NCBI GenBank assembly: GCA_903898215.1
Contig: CAIUEQ010000354.1
Location: 1-5,886 of the forward strand
DNA from: an uncultured Bacteroidota bacterium
GTDB taxonomy: Bacteria > Bacteroidota > Bacteroidia > UKL13-3
Direction: 5' to 3'
DNA length: 5,886 bases
The number at the start of each line of letters is the position of its first letter. Within the stretch, counting starts at the first letter, position 1. Positions 1 to 5,886 of this stretch are shown here, piece by piece. The position numbers were made by a program, and so were the translations under genes. The notes beneath the pieces are model-generated. The model saw only the letters and a list, made by a program, of their open reading frames with translations. It did not search any database and was not told the origin of the DNA.

Positions 1-282
1 CAGGCTGATAATTGCGAAATAGAATTTGCTATTCCTGTTGATTCAACTGCTAAAACTAGTGGCAAAATTATTTTCAGTGAGTTACCCTCAACTAATGCAA
101 TCGTAATAAAATATTTTGGGTCATATGGCAAAACTGCTTCTGTTTATGATGCCGCTAATAAATATATTGAAGGCAAAGGCAAGAAGATATCAGGGCCAAG
201 TCGTGAAGTTTATATCACAGATCCGGGTATCGAAAAAGATACTGCAAAATGGTTAACTGAAATTGTTTTTCCAGTGGAGTGA
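1..282 (+). CDS. GyrI-like effector-binding domain protein, C-terminal part only (5' end outside window)
   Basis: An open frame runs from the first base to a TGA at 280-282 and encodes 93 residues; the start lies to the left of the window. The pattern matches the GyrI-like / AraC effector-binding domain: an initial strand EIEFAIPVD, a strand ending ELPSTNAIVIKYFGSYGK in which the Y-F-G-S-Y piece matches the family's H/Y-x-G-x-Y signature, a helix with YDAANKYIEGKG, then REVYITDPG and the closing WLTEIVFPVE. In this family the domain binds small hydrophobic or cationic ligands. In Bacteroidota it often forms the C-terminal half of a stand-alone protein behind an SRPBCC (START-like) domain, and elsewhere it sits behind an AraC or MerR DNA-binding domain. 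Which N-terminal partner occurs here cannot be seen, so a regulator and a non-regulatory ligand-binding protein are both possible. It is convergent with rodA and has no evident link to cell-wall synthesis. Confidence 0.78.
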   Translation, partial: QADNCEIEFAIPVDSTAKTSGKIIFSELPSTNAIVIKYFGSYGKTASVYDAANKYIEGKGKKISGPSREVYITDPGIEKDTAKWLTEIVFPVE

Positions 283-300
283 AAAATGGGCTAACTTTTA

Positions 301-1587
301 TTATTCAAACGAACCTTTAAGTTCATTTATTCTATTTGCATCAAGACGTAATAATATAAAAAGCAAAATAGTAAAACTTAAAAGTGACGAACCTCCATAA
401 CTTAAAAATGGAAGCGGAATGCCAATTACAGGAAGTATTCCCAATGTCATTCCGATATTGATGGTAAAATGGAAAAACAATATTGAAGCAACACAATAAC
501 CATAAATTCTATTAAACTTATATCGTTGTCGTTCGGCAATAAAAAGCACTCTCCACAATAAAAATAAATAGGCCACAATAAATCCTACCGATCCTGCAAA
601 ACCAAATTCTTCGCCAACGGTACAAAAAATAAAGTCGGTACTCTGCTCAGGTACAAAACGAAATTTATTTTGAGTGCCTTGCAGAAAACCCTTACCCACC
701 AAGCCTCCGGAGCCAATCGCAATTTTTGATTGTTGAACATTATAACCGGCACCTTTTAAATCAACTTCTTTTCCGAGCAAAACATTTATTCGAGATTTCT
801 GATGTGGCTGCATCACGTTTTCAAACAAATAATTCACACTGCTTACATAAAAAACAAAAGCTAATGCCACACCGAATACAATTAATATATTTTGTTTATT
901 TCGTCTGATAAATAATAACATGAGCAATGCGATTGCTCCAATTGAGATGATCAGATAAAGAGGTGCTATTAATAATGAAAGCACACCCATAAGAGCAATC
1001 ATAAATCCAATAAACAAAAAATAACCAGGCAAACCTTCGCGATAAAGCATAAAAATAAATGATCCAAAAACTAAAGCAGTTCCGGTTTCATTTTGTAAAA
1101 GGATAATCACCATCGGTAAAAATATGAGACCATAGCTGATGAGTTGAACTTTTTTGTCTGAAAATTTTGTATTGAATCCTCCAAGAAAACGAGCAAGAGC
1201 AAGAGCGGTAGCAAACTTAGCAAATTCGGCAGGTTGCAATCGGAATCCTGCAATTTCAATCCACGAATTAGATCCTCTAAATGAAGTTCCCATAATGATA
1301 ACTGCAATTAAAAGCGCTATTGCCATTCCATATAATGCATATGCAAACACGTAGAAAAATTTTTCGTCAACCAACAATATGAGCAATCCGATAAAAGAGG
1401 AAATGCCAATCCATATTAATTGTTTTCCATAGTTCATTCCATTATCATAAATAAAAGGATGATCTTCTTTATATACAGAAGCATAAATACATAACAATCC
1501 TGCTATCACAAAAAAGTAATAGAGCACCAACGTAAGCCAATCAATGCTTGCCGGTTTAGGAGTATTATTTTGTTGCGACTGAATCAT
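301..1587 (-). CDS. rodA: RodA, SEDS-family peptidoglycan glycosyltransferase (rod-shape determining)
   Basis: RodA polymerises lipid II into glycan strands during lateral wall growth, as the inner-membrane partner of PBP2. The 428-residue protein is almost entirely hydrophobic, consistent with the roughly ten membrane segments of SEDS proteins. Family landmarks are clear: SWIEIAGFRLQPAEFAK at 108-124, with Trp109 at the position of the important loop tryptophan of E. coli RodA; ETGTALV near 167-173; DLKGAGYNVQQSKIAIGSGG from 276, where Asp276 aligns with the catalytic aspartate (E. coli Asp262); PEQSTDFIF at 313-321; and PLPFLSYGGSS at 391-401. It is longer than E. coli RodA, with extra hydrophobic sequence around 185-250, as is usual in Bacteroidota. 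The ATG at 1585-1587 fits the family N-terminus; no Shine-Dalgarno precedes it. It overlaps the end of mrdA by 23 bp, suggesting coupled translation. FtsW is the main alternative, but the pairing with a PBP2 gene and mreBCD favours RodA. Confidence 0.96.
   Translation of the reverse strand: MIQSQQNNTPKPASIDWLTLVLYYFFVIAGLLCIYASVYKEDHPFIYDNGMNYGKQLIWIGISSFIGLLILLVDEKFFYVFAYALYGMAIALLIAVIIMGTSFRGSNSWIEIAGFRLQPAEFAKFATALALARFLGGFNTKFSDKKVQLISYGLIFLPMVIILLQNETGTALVFGSFIFMLYREGLPGYFLFIGFMIALMGVLSLLIAPLYLIISIGAIALLMLLFIRRNKQNILIVFGVALAFVFYVSSVNYLFENVMQPHQKSRINVLLGKEVDLKGAGYNVQQSKIAIGSGGLVGKGFLQGTQNKFRFVPEQSTDFIFCTVGEEFGFAGSVGFIVAYLFLLWRVLFIAERQRYKFNRIYGYCVASILFFHFTINIGMTLGILPVIGIPLPFLSYGGSSLLSFTILLFILLRLDANRINELKGSFE
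1565..1587 (-). promoter_or_regulatory. mrdA 3' end / rodA start overlap (23 bp)
   Basis: The rodA ATG (1587-1585) lies inside the last codons of mrdA, whose TAA is at 1567-1565. The last residues NDSVATK of PBP2 and the first residues MIQSQQN of RodA share the same bases in different frames. The overlap suits coupled, roughly matched synthesis of the transpeptidase and glycosyltransferase that work as a pair; the coupling is inferred. Confidence 0.6.
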
Positions 1588-3397
1588 TTCTATGGGTTAA
1601 GTTTCCGTTCAACATTCTTTCTACCAATGCAGGTCGCGTATCATGTTTTCCTGTAAGATATTGTTCTAATAATATACTTGCAATTGGGGCAGCCCATGTT
1701 GCTCCAAATCCTGCATTTTCAACAACAACAGCGATGGCTATTTTTGGGTGAACTTTTGGTGCAAATGCAAAAAATATGGAGTGATCTTTTCCATGAGGAT
1801 TTTGAGCAGTTCCAGTTTTTCCGCAAATTTCAATTCCCGGAATTCGGGCGATATAAGCTGTTCCACGTTCAACAACATCTTGCATTCCTTCAATCACTAT
1901 TGGAAAATAAGAAGTGTCAACCGTACTCCAATGTTTGATATTATAATCTGGATTAGGATTAGGTTTTCCATCAATTGCTTTTACAATATGTGGAGTGATG
2001 TAATAGCCGCGATTTGCCACCGATGCTGTAGCATTAGCCATTTGCAAAGGTGTGATCCCAAGTTCTCCCTGTCCAATTCCTAACGACAGAGTTGTAAGTG
2101 CTTGCCAGCGATATCGTCCATAAACTTTATCATAATAACTTGTTGGAGGAAGAAATCCTGCACCTTCACCATAAAGATCTACACCCAGTTTTTTCCCTAA
2201 ACCAAAACTTGCCATGTGATTATAGAAACTGTTGTAAGCATCTTCAACTCTATTATATCGAGGATTGTTAACGATGCTTCTATATACCTGACAAAAATAT
2301 CCGTTACATGAAATTGCAATTGCACCGCGCAACTGATTTGGAGAAGAGTGAGCATGACAACCAACAAATAAATATCCTTGATGACAGCCATAACTTGTAG
2401 CCGGATTAAGTACTTTTTCTTGTTGTCCTACCAGAGATTCCAACACTTTAAAAATTGACCCCGGTGGATATGGTGCCGCAACCGGACGATTAAATAAAGG
2501 TTTATCGGGATCTCTTAATAATTCCATATAATGATTTCCCCTATCGCGACCGATAAATAAATTTGGATCATAAGTTGGGCTACTAACCAAAGCAAGAAGT
2601 TCTCCTGTCTCAGGTTCGATAGCTACAATACTTCCCATTTTATTTTTCATGAGCTGTTCACCCAAATCTTGTAAAACCTGATCAAGGCTTAAGGTGATAT
2701 TTTTTCCAGCAATTGCGGCTGTGTCAAATTGCCCTTCTTTGTATCGCCCTTGTGTTCGATTTTTTGAATCAACTAAAATATATTTTACACCATTTACTCC
2801 CCGCAGTTCTTTTTCATAAGTGCGCTCAATACCACTGATACCAATGTAATCGCCTAATCGATAATATCCGTTTGAACGGTCAATATCTTTGTCGGTTACC
2901 TCACCAATATATCCCATAATATGTGCGGCATTGCTATGTTTATATTTTCTGTCGGTTCGCACTTCAACAAAAAATCCTGGAAAATCAAACAGCCTTTCCT
3001 GAAATGCAGCATACATTGGTATGGTTAATTGTTTTTCAAAAAGTGATGGGCGAAAAGGAGCATAACCTTTACTTCTTTTTAGCTTTTCAAATTTGTAAAT
3101 AAAGTCATCTTTAGTAATGCCTAGAACTTTACAAAAAACTGCTGTGTCTAAATTTTTTACCTGTTCGGGGATAACGGTAAGGTCATAAATTGCATCATTA
3201 TAAACCAACAATTCTTTATTCCGATCGTACACCAAACCTCTTGCAGGATAGATGGTTTGTTCCTGTAGTACATTGTTTTGTGCCGAACGTAAATAGGAAT
3301 CATCAAGCAACTGAAGAAAAACTAATCGCACAATAAACACAATGCCAACTGCACAAAAAATCAGAAACAGTATGGTTCGTTTTACGCTGCTATCCAT
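1565..3397 (-). CDS. mrdA: Penicillin-binding protein 2 (elongasome class B transpeptidase, MrdA)
   Basis: PBP2 cross-links the glycan strands made by RodA in the periplasm. The 610-residue product has a short cytoplasmic N-terminus, one membrane anchor at about 8-28, and a PBP-dimerisation (pedestal) domain at about 45-230 beginning with PARGLVYDRN (51-60). The transpeptidase domain runs from about 250 to 580. Active-site motifs are intact: SIFK with nucleophile Ser314 and Lys317, SCN at 363-365, and KTGT at 527-530. A Cys/His-rich stretch (Cys338, His339, Cys347, His348, His350, Cys364, Cys369) lies between the first two motifs. I chose the ATG at 3395-3397, giving MDSSVKR just before the anchor. 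The frame stays open back to a TTG at 3431-3433, which would add 12 residues of no family character and deepen the overlap with mreD. From the chosen start the overlap with mreD is 8 bp. FtsI, the division counterpart, is excluded by the RodA and MreBCD context. Confidence 0.95.
   Translation of the reverse strand: MDSSVKRTILFLIFCAVGIVFIVRLVFLQLLDDSYLRSAQNNVLQEQTIYPARGLVYDRNKELLVYNDAIYDLTVIPEQVKNLDTAVFCKVLGITKDDFIYKFEKLKRSKGYAPFRPSLFEKQLTIPMYAAFQERLFDFPGFFVEVRTDRKYKHSNAAHIMGYIGEVTDKDIDRSNGYYRLGDYIGISGIERTYEKELRGVNGVKYILVDSKNRTQGRYKEGQFDTAAIAGKNITLSLDQVLQDLGEQLMKNKMGSIVAIEPETGELLALVSSPTYDPNLFIGRDRGNHYMELLRDPDKPLFNRPVAAPYPPGSIFKVLESLVGQQEKVLNPATSYGCHQGYLFVGCHAHSSPNQLRGAIAISCNGYFCQVYRSIVNNPRYNRVEDAYNSFYNHMASFGLGKKLGVDLYGEGAGFLPPTSYYDKVYGRYRWQALTTLSLGIGQGELGITPLQMANATASVANRGYYITPHIVKAIDGKPNPNPDYNIKHWSTVDTSYFPIVIEGMQDVVERGTAYIARIPGIEICGKTGTAQNPHGKDHSIFFAFAPKVHPKIAIAVVVENAGFGATWAAPIASILLEQYLTGKHDTRPALVERMLNGNLTHRNDSVATK
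3390..3397 (-). promoter_or_regulatory. mreD stop / mrdA start overlap (8 bp)
   Basis: The minus strand reads ATGGATAG: the mrdA ATG (3397-3395) lies just before the mreD TAG (3392-3390). No Shine-Dalgarno precedes the ATG, so PBP2 translation is probably initiated by ribosomes finishing mreD. This coupling is inferred from the geometry. Confidence 0.6.
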
Positions 3398-3911
3398 TTC
3401 TTGTTTTTGAATGGTAGAACAGCAATTGACCAATCACAATTAATAGAACAGTTACGATCGAGCTGAAAAAAATTCGAGTTATAGTTGAGAAGAATTCCTG
3501 AAAGCCATAAATTTCTAAAAAGAATAAAATGGTATGATGAATAAGGGTCATTACAAAGCAATAAAACACAAACCAAACAATTCCTTTTTGGGAAAGAGTA
3601 GGAGCAATTCGGCCTTCAATATCTTCTTTTGTTGTAGTTGCTTTTAAATAATGAATGCGGATAAAACCCATAAAATTTGTTGCGGCAATATGTAATCCCG
3701 GAGTGCTTGAAAAAGCATCCATCACTGCACCGCAAAAAAACGAGATAAGAACTATTTGCCAAGGTTTAACAGTAACAGGCAATAATAAGATAAACGAAAT
3801 ATAGATATACGGATTCACATAACTGCTCAATTCAATATTGTTTATCAGCAATATTTGTATAAACAATATCACGATAAACCGGAGCAGGTATAAAAGTGTT
3901 TCGAGTATCAA
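3390..3911 (-). CDS. mreD: MreD, integral membrane rod-shape determining protein, probable TTG start
   Basis: MreD is an inner-membrane component of the Rod complex that binds MreC and modulates its effect on PBP2. The 173-residue product has about five hydrophobic segments (roughly 5-25, 34-50, 52-75, 113-134 and 145-167). It carries the family hallmark in the third: GAVMDAFSSTPGLHIAATNFMGFIR at about 61-85, of the Bacteroidota form in which a D-x-F-s-s-T-P-G-L-H core is typical. Sequence identity is supported as much by position between mreC and mrdA as by motif, because MreD diverges fast. The most upstream usable start is the TTG at 3909-3911: an in-frame TAA lies at 3918-3920 and the first in-frame ATG would begin at residue 64, inside the conserved core. 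TTG gives the expected ten or so residues before RFIVILFIQILLINNI. An ATT or later GTG/TTG start cannot be excluded. It follows mreC by 16 bp and overlaps mrdA by 8 bp. Confidence 0.9.
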   Translation of the reverse strand: MILETLLYLLRFIVILFIQILLINNIELSSYVNPYIYISFILLLPVTVKPWQIVLISFFCGAVMDAFSSTPGLHIAATNFMGFIRIHYLKATTTKEDIEGRIAPTLSQKGIVWFVFYCFVMTLIHHTILFFLEIYGFQEFFSTITRIFFSSIVTVLLIVIGQLLFYHSKTRNG

Positions 3912-3927
3912 TTTTTTTTAGTTTAAA

Positions 3928-4755
3928 TTATTTTTTTATGCTGTTCTCTAAATTTTTTTGTTCGTCCTTGATCAAATTTCTGATAATATAAACAGATGAT
4001 ATAGTTCCAAAATCAGTATTCAATTCAACTTTGATGGTATGAAAATTATCACCTGCATCAAGACTGTGCGAATAAATTTTTCCAATCGGAATTCCTTCAG
4101 GAAAAATTGTAGAAAAATTACTGGTGATTATTTCATCATTTCCTGAAATTGGAACATGTTTGTTTACGTCAAGTAATCTTGCAAAACGCGGATCGCTGCC
4201 ATCCCAAACCAACGAACCAAATGCTCCGTTCTTTTTTATTTTTGCGCTTATCTTACAATTATTATTTAACAACGATAGAACGGTACAATAATGTTCACTT
4301 ACGTTCATCACAATTCCAACAATTCCATTTTCACTGATAACGCCCATTTCGGGAACAATGCCATGGTCGCTGCCTCTGTTTAAAGTTAGATAATTGTTTC
4401 TTTTTGTTACAGAATTATTTACAACAATTGCAGGGATATATTCATATTGTTGTTTGTAAATAGTATCGTTTACAAGTTTGGGTGTGAACTTGTTTTCGTA
4501 ATAAGAAGTAATTAATTGAGAATGCAATCTTGCATTTTCTAATTGCAGACTATCGTTTACATGCCTTAAATTAAAGTATTGTTTTGTATTGCTGATAGTG
4601 CTGTAAAATGAACTAGTAACGCCTGTTGTGTAATTAACAAAGCTGGCTTTCTGATAATTGTTGAAACGATAAATAATTACGAAAGAAAAAATTTCGAGCG
4701 CAAAAAACAAAAAGAAAACGTAATATTTTGAAATGAAGAATATAAGATTTCTCAT
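3928..4755 (-). CDS. mreC: MreC, periplasmic rod-shape determining protein and PBP2 activator
   Basis: MreC is a bitopic inner-membrane protein whose periplasmic part self-assembles and binds and activates PBP2. The 275-residue product shows the standard layout: a short N-terminus and one membrane segment at about 11-29, a helical, coiled-coil-like region at about 48-85 (for example NDSLQLENARLHSQL), then the two-lobed beta domain. The beta domain is marked by YLTLNRGSDHGIVPEMGVISENGIVGIV (122-149), the pattern n-x-G-s-x-x-G-i-x-x-x-m-x-V-x-x-x-x-G-i-V-G. It is also marked by ITSNFSTIFPEGIPIGKI (210-227), where most family members have Gly in place of Asn213. The tail after 262 is charged and Lys/Asn-rich. 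ATG at 4753-4755 is the natural start, right before the anchor; the bases upstream are A/T-rich without a Shine-Dalgarno. It is separated from mreB by a 49-bp gap and from mreD by 16 bp, in the usual order. Confidence 0.95.
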   Translation of the reverse strand: MRNLIFFISKYYVFFLFFALEIFSFVIIYRFNNYQKASFVNYTTGVTSSFYSTISNTKQYFNLRHVNDSLQLENARLHSQLITSYYENKFTPKLVNDTIYKQQYEYIPAIVVNNSVTKRNNYLTLNRGSDHGIVPEMGVISENGIVGIVMNVSEHYCTVLSLLNNNCKISAKIKKNGAFGSLVWDGSDPRFARLLDVNKHVPISGNDEIITSNFSTIFPEGIPIGKIYSHSLDAGDNFHTIKVELNTDFGTISSVYIIRNLIKDEQKNLENSIKK

Positions 4756-4769
4756 GCGTTAGATAAATC

Positions 4770-4793
4770 AATAATTAGTAATTTATAATTATT
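4770..4793. repeat. AT-only inverted repeat in the mreB-mreC gap
   Basis: The arms AATAATTA (4770-4777) and TAATTATT (4786-4793) are exact reverse complements separated by eight bases (GTAATTTA). Allowing one mismatch (4769/4794), three further pairs extend the arms to 4766 and 4797, for 11 of 12 paired positions. The stem has no G or C pair, so it would be a weak hairpin, and no U-run follows. In so A/T-rich a gap chance is a serious alternative. Confidence 0.4.
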
Positions 4794-4804
4794 AATTAAG
4801 GAGT

Positions 4805-5827
4805 TTATGTCATCAAAAATTTAAAGTTTTTCAAGTTCTTAAGGGCCATTCCTGTTCCACGAACAACTGCACGAAGTGGATCATCTGCAACATGTACCGG
4901 CAATTTTGTTTTTTGCGAGATACGTTTATCAAGACCTCTTAGCAATGCACCGCCTCCTGTTAAATATAATCCAGTTGAATAAATATCGGCAGATAATTCG
5001 GGAGGAGTTAACTCTAATGCACGTAAAACAGCTTCTTCAATTTTCGAAATTGATTTATCTAAAGCTGCTGCAATTTCACCATAAGAAACGGTTATTTGCT
5101 TTGGAATACCTGTCATTAAATCTCTTCCGTTTACAGCATAATCCGTAGGAGGATTATCCAGTTCACTTAAAGCTGAGCCAACTTCAATTTTAATACGTTC
5201 GGCAGTTCTTTCTCCAACTAAAAGGTTGTGTTGCCTGCGCATATAATCCAAAATATCTTCTGTAAATTCATCACCGGCCACACGAATTGATTGGTCGCAA
5301 ACAATACCTGCAAGTGCAATTACCGCAATTTCAGTTGTTCCTCCACCAATATCAATGATCATGTTTCCCATGGGTTCAAAAACATCTATTCCAATTCCTA
5401 TGGCAGCTGCCATGGGTTCGTGTATCAGGTAAACTTCTTTTGCACCTGCACGTTCGGCCGAATCTTTTACTGCACGTTTTTCCACTTCTGTAATACCGGA
5501 AGGGATACATATCACCATTCGTTGTTGTGGTTTTATCAATCTGCTTCCTTGAGGAATCATTCCAATTAACCCGCGAATCATATGTTCGGCAGCATTAAAA
5601 TCGGCTATTACACCATCTTTAAGCGGACGAATAGTTTTAATATCTTCATGTGCCTTTCCGTGCATTTGTTGTGCCTGACTGCCCACAGCAATTACATTTC
5701 CGGTTCTTCTATTGATGGCAATAATCGATGGCTCATCAACAACCACCTGATCTTTATGTATGATCAAAGTGTTTGCTGTTCCTAAATCTATCGCCAATTC
5801 TTGCGTTAAAAAACTGAACATTCCCAT
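4805..5827 (-). CDS. mreB: MreB, actin-like rod-shape determining protein
   Basis: MreB is a bacterial actin homologue that polymerises on the inner face of the cytoplasmic membrane and directs the Rod complex around the cell. The 340-residue length is normal. Nucleotide-binding motifs are complete: phosphate 1 IDLGTANT (13-20), connect 1 with HEPMAAAIG including Glu137 (136-144), phosphate 2 DIGGGTTEIAV (159-169), and the adenosine motif LTGGGALLRGLDKRI (289-303). CIPSGITEVEKRAV (107-120) and RPLKDGVIADF (67-77) are also typical. The short hydrophobic N-terminus MGMFSFLTQELAID resembles the membrane-touching N-termini of other MreBs. ATG at 5825-5827 gives the family N-terminus; a second ATG two codons later is possible and would change little. 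It is the first gene of the visible unit and the only one preceded by a Shine-Dalgarno-like AGGA. The order mreB-mreC-mreD supports the call over the paralogue Mbl or a DnaK-like ATPase. Confidence 0.98.
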   Translation of the reverse strand: MGMFSFLTQELAIDLGTANTLIIHKDQVVVDEPSIIAINRRTGNVIAVGSQAQQMHGKAHEDIKTIRPLKDGVIADFNAAEHMIRGLIGMIPQGSRLIKPQQRMVICIPSGITEVEKRAVKDSAERAGAKEVYLIHEPMAAAIGIGIDVFEPMGNMIIDIGGGTTEIAVIALAGIVCDQSIRVAGDEFTEDILDYMRRQHNLLVGERTAERIKIEVGSALSELDNPPTDYAVNGRDLMTGIPKQITVSYGEIAAALDKSISKIEEAVLRALELTPPELSADIYSTGLYLTGGGALLRGLDKRISQKTKLPVHVADDPLRAVVRGTGMALKNLKNFKFLMT

Positions 5828-5886
5828 CGTGTTCCTATAAAATTAAAGGGTTAAACAGTCGCAATTTATATTATTTCATTTCAAGA
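5828..5886 (-). other. Partial region upstream of mreB
   Basis: On the minus strand all three frames hit a stop within the first 30 or so bases from the right edge (TGA at 5883-5881, TGA at 5879-5877 and TAA at 5873-5871), so this is untranslated leader or the very end of another gene. It is A/T-rich. I see TATAAATTG at about 5870-5862, which only loosely resembles the Bacteroidota -7 element TAnnTTTG, and I cannot place a matching -33 element with confidence. The operon promoter may lie beyond the window edge. Confidence 0.45.
5833..5836 (-). promoter_or_regulatory. Shine-Dalgarno-like AGGA before mreB
   Basis: The minus strand reads TATAGGAACACG immediately before the mreB ATG, placing AGGA five bases from the start. 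No comparable purine element precedes mreC, mreD, mrdA or rodA in this window. Bacteroidota depend little on Shine-Dalgarno pairing, so its contribution to mreB translation is an inference; it does support the ATG at 5825-5827. Confidence 0.4.

Noticed and set aside
1154..2083. Plus-strand open frames of 60-110 codons opposite rodA and mrdA
   Set aside because: They are antisense to intact conserved genes, show no family pattern, and their composition is what reversed coding sequence produces. The same applies to the frames opposite mreB and mreC.
3398..3433. Longer mrdA frame starting at TTG (3431-3433), adding 12 residues
   Set aside because: The extra residues precede the typical short cytoplasmic N-terminus and would deepen the overlap with mreD to 44 bp. 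The ATG at 3395-3397 fits the family and the operon geometry better.
3912..3937. A7 and A8 runs at the mreC-mreD junction as possible slippage sites fusing the two genes
   Set aside because: Adding or losing one base in the A7 run leads to a stop within a few codons, and the mreD frame has its own TAA at 3918-3920. Slippage changes only the last residues of MreC.
4472..4493. Perfect 7-bp inverted repeat ACAAGTT / AACTTGT with 8-bp spacer inside mreC
   Set aside because: A few repeats of this length and spacing are expected by chance in a window of this size. It lies in ordinary coding sequence and does not extend beyond 7 pairs.
301..5827. Possibility of a new biological system in the window
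   Set aside because: All five minus-strand genes are recognisable, full-length members of the well-known Rod complex in their usual order, with key residues intact. Nothing else in the window is large enough to encode an additional system.
5862..5885. Promoter for mreB (TTG near 5884-5882 with TATAAATTG near 5870-5862)
   Set aside because: The match to TAnnTTTG is poor and the spacing is too short for either the Bacteroidota or the -35/-10 pattern, so I do not call a promoter.

Overview
The window looks like Bacteroidota (Bacteroidetes) chromosome. The base composition is AT-rich. Shine-Dalgarno sequences are almost absent. The genes follow the united order mreB-mreC-mreD-mrdA(PBP2)-rodA, which is common in that phylum, whereas enterobacteria keep the mre and mrd clusters apart. 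The MreD and PBP2 sequences are also of the Bacteroidota kind. I cannot name the genus from the sequence alone.

Layout, read along the minus strand from the right edge: a 59-bp stretch upstream of mreB with no complete gene and an AGGA element before the start; mreB (5827-4805); a 49-bp, almost wholly A/T gap containing an inverted repeat; mreC (4755-3928); a 16-bp gap; mreD (3911-3390), which appears to start at TTG; mrdA for PBP2 (3397-1565), overlapping mreD by 8 bp; and rodA (1587-301), overlapping mrdA by 23 bp. At the left edge, on the plus strand, is the 3' end of a gene encoding a GyrI-like effector-binding domain (1-282). It converges on rodA with only 18 bp between the two stop codons.

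The five minus-strand genes form one functional module, the elongasome or Rod complex. MreB filaments position the machinery under the inner membrane. MreC and MreD link the filaments to the synthases and MreC activates PBP2. RodA polymerises glycan strands from lipid II, and PBP2 cross-links them. All five genes are intact and the catalytic residues of both RodA (Trp109, Asp276) and PBP2 (Ser314, Lys317, KTGT) are present, so the module should be functional. The close spacing and overlaps point to one transcript with translational coupling in the distal half.

I found no mobile element, CRISPR array, tRNA or rRNA gene, and no evidence of a new biological system. There is no gene-free stretch longer than 59 bp. 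The points worth a second look are modest: the non-ATG start of mreD, a Cys/His cluster in PBP2, an AT-only inverted repeat between mreB and mreC, and a tail-to-tail junction with no recognisable terminator.
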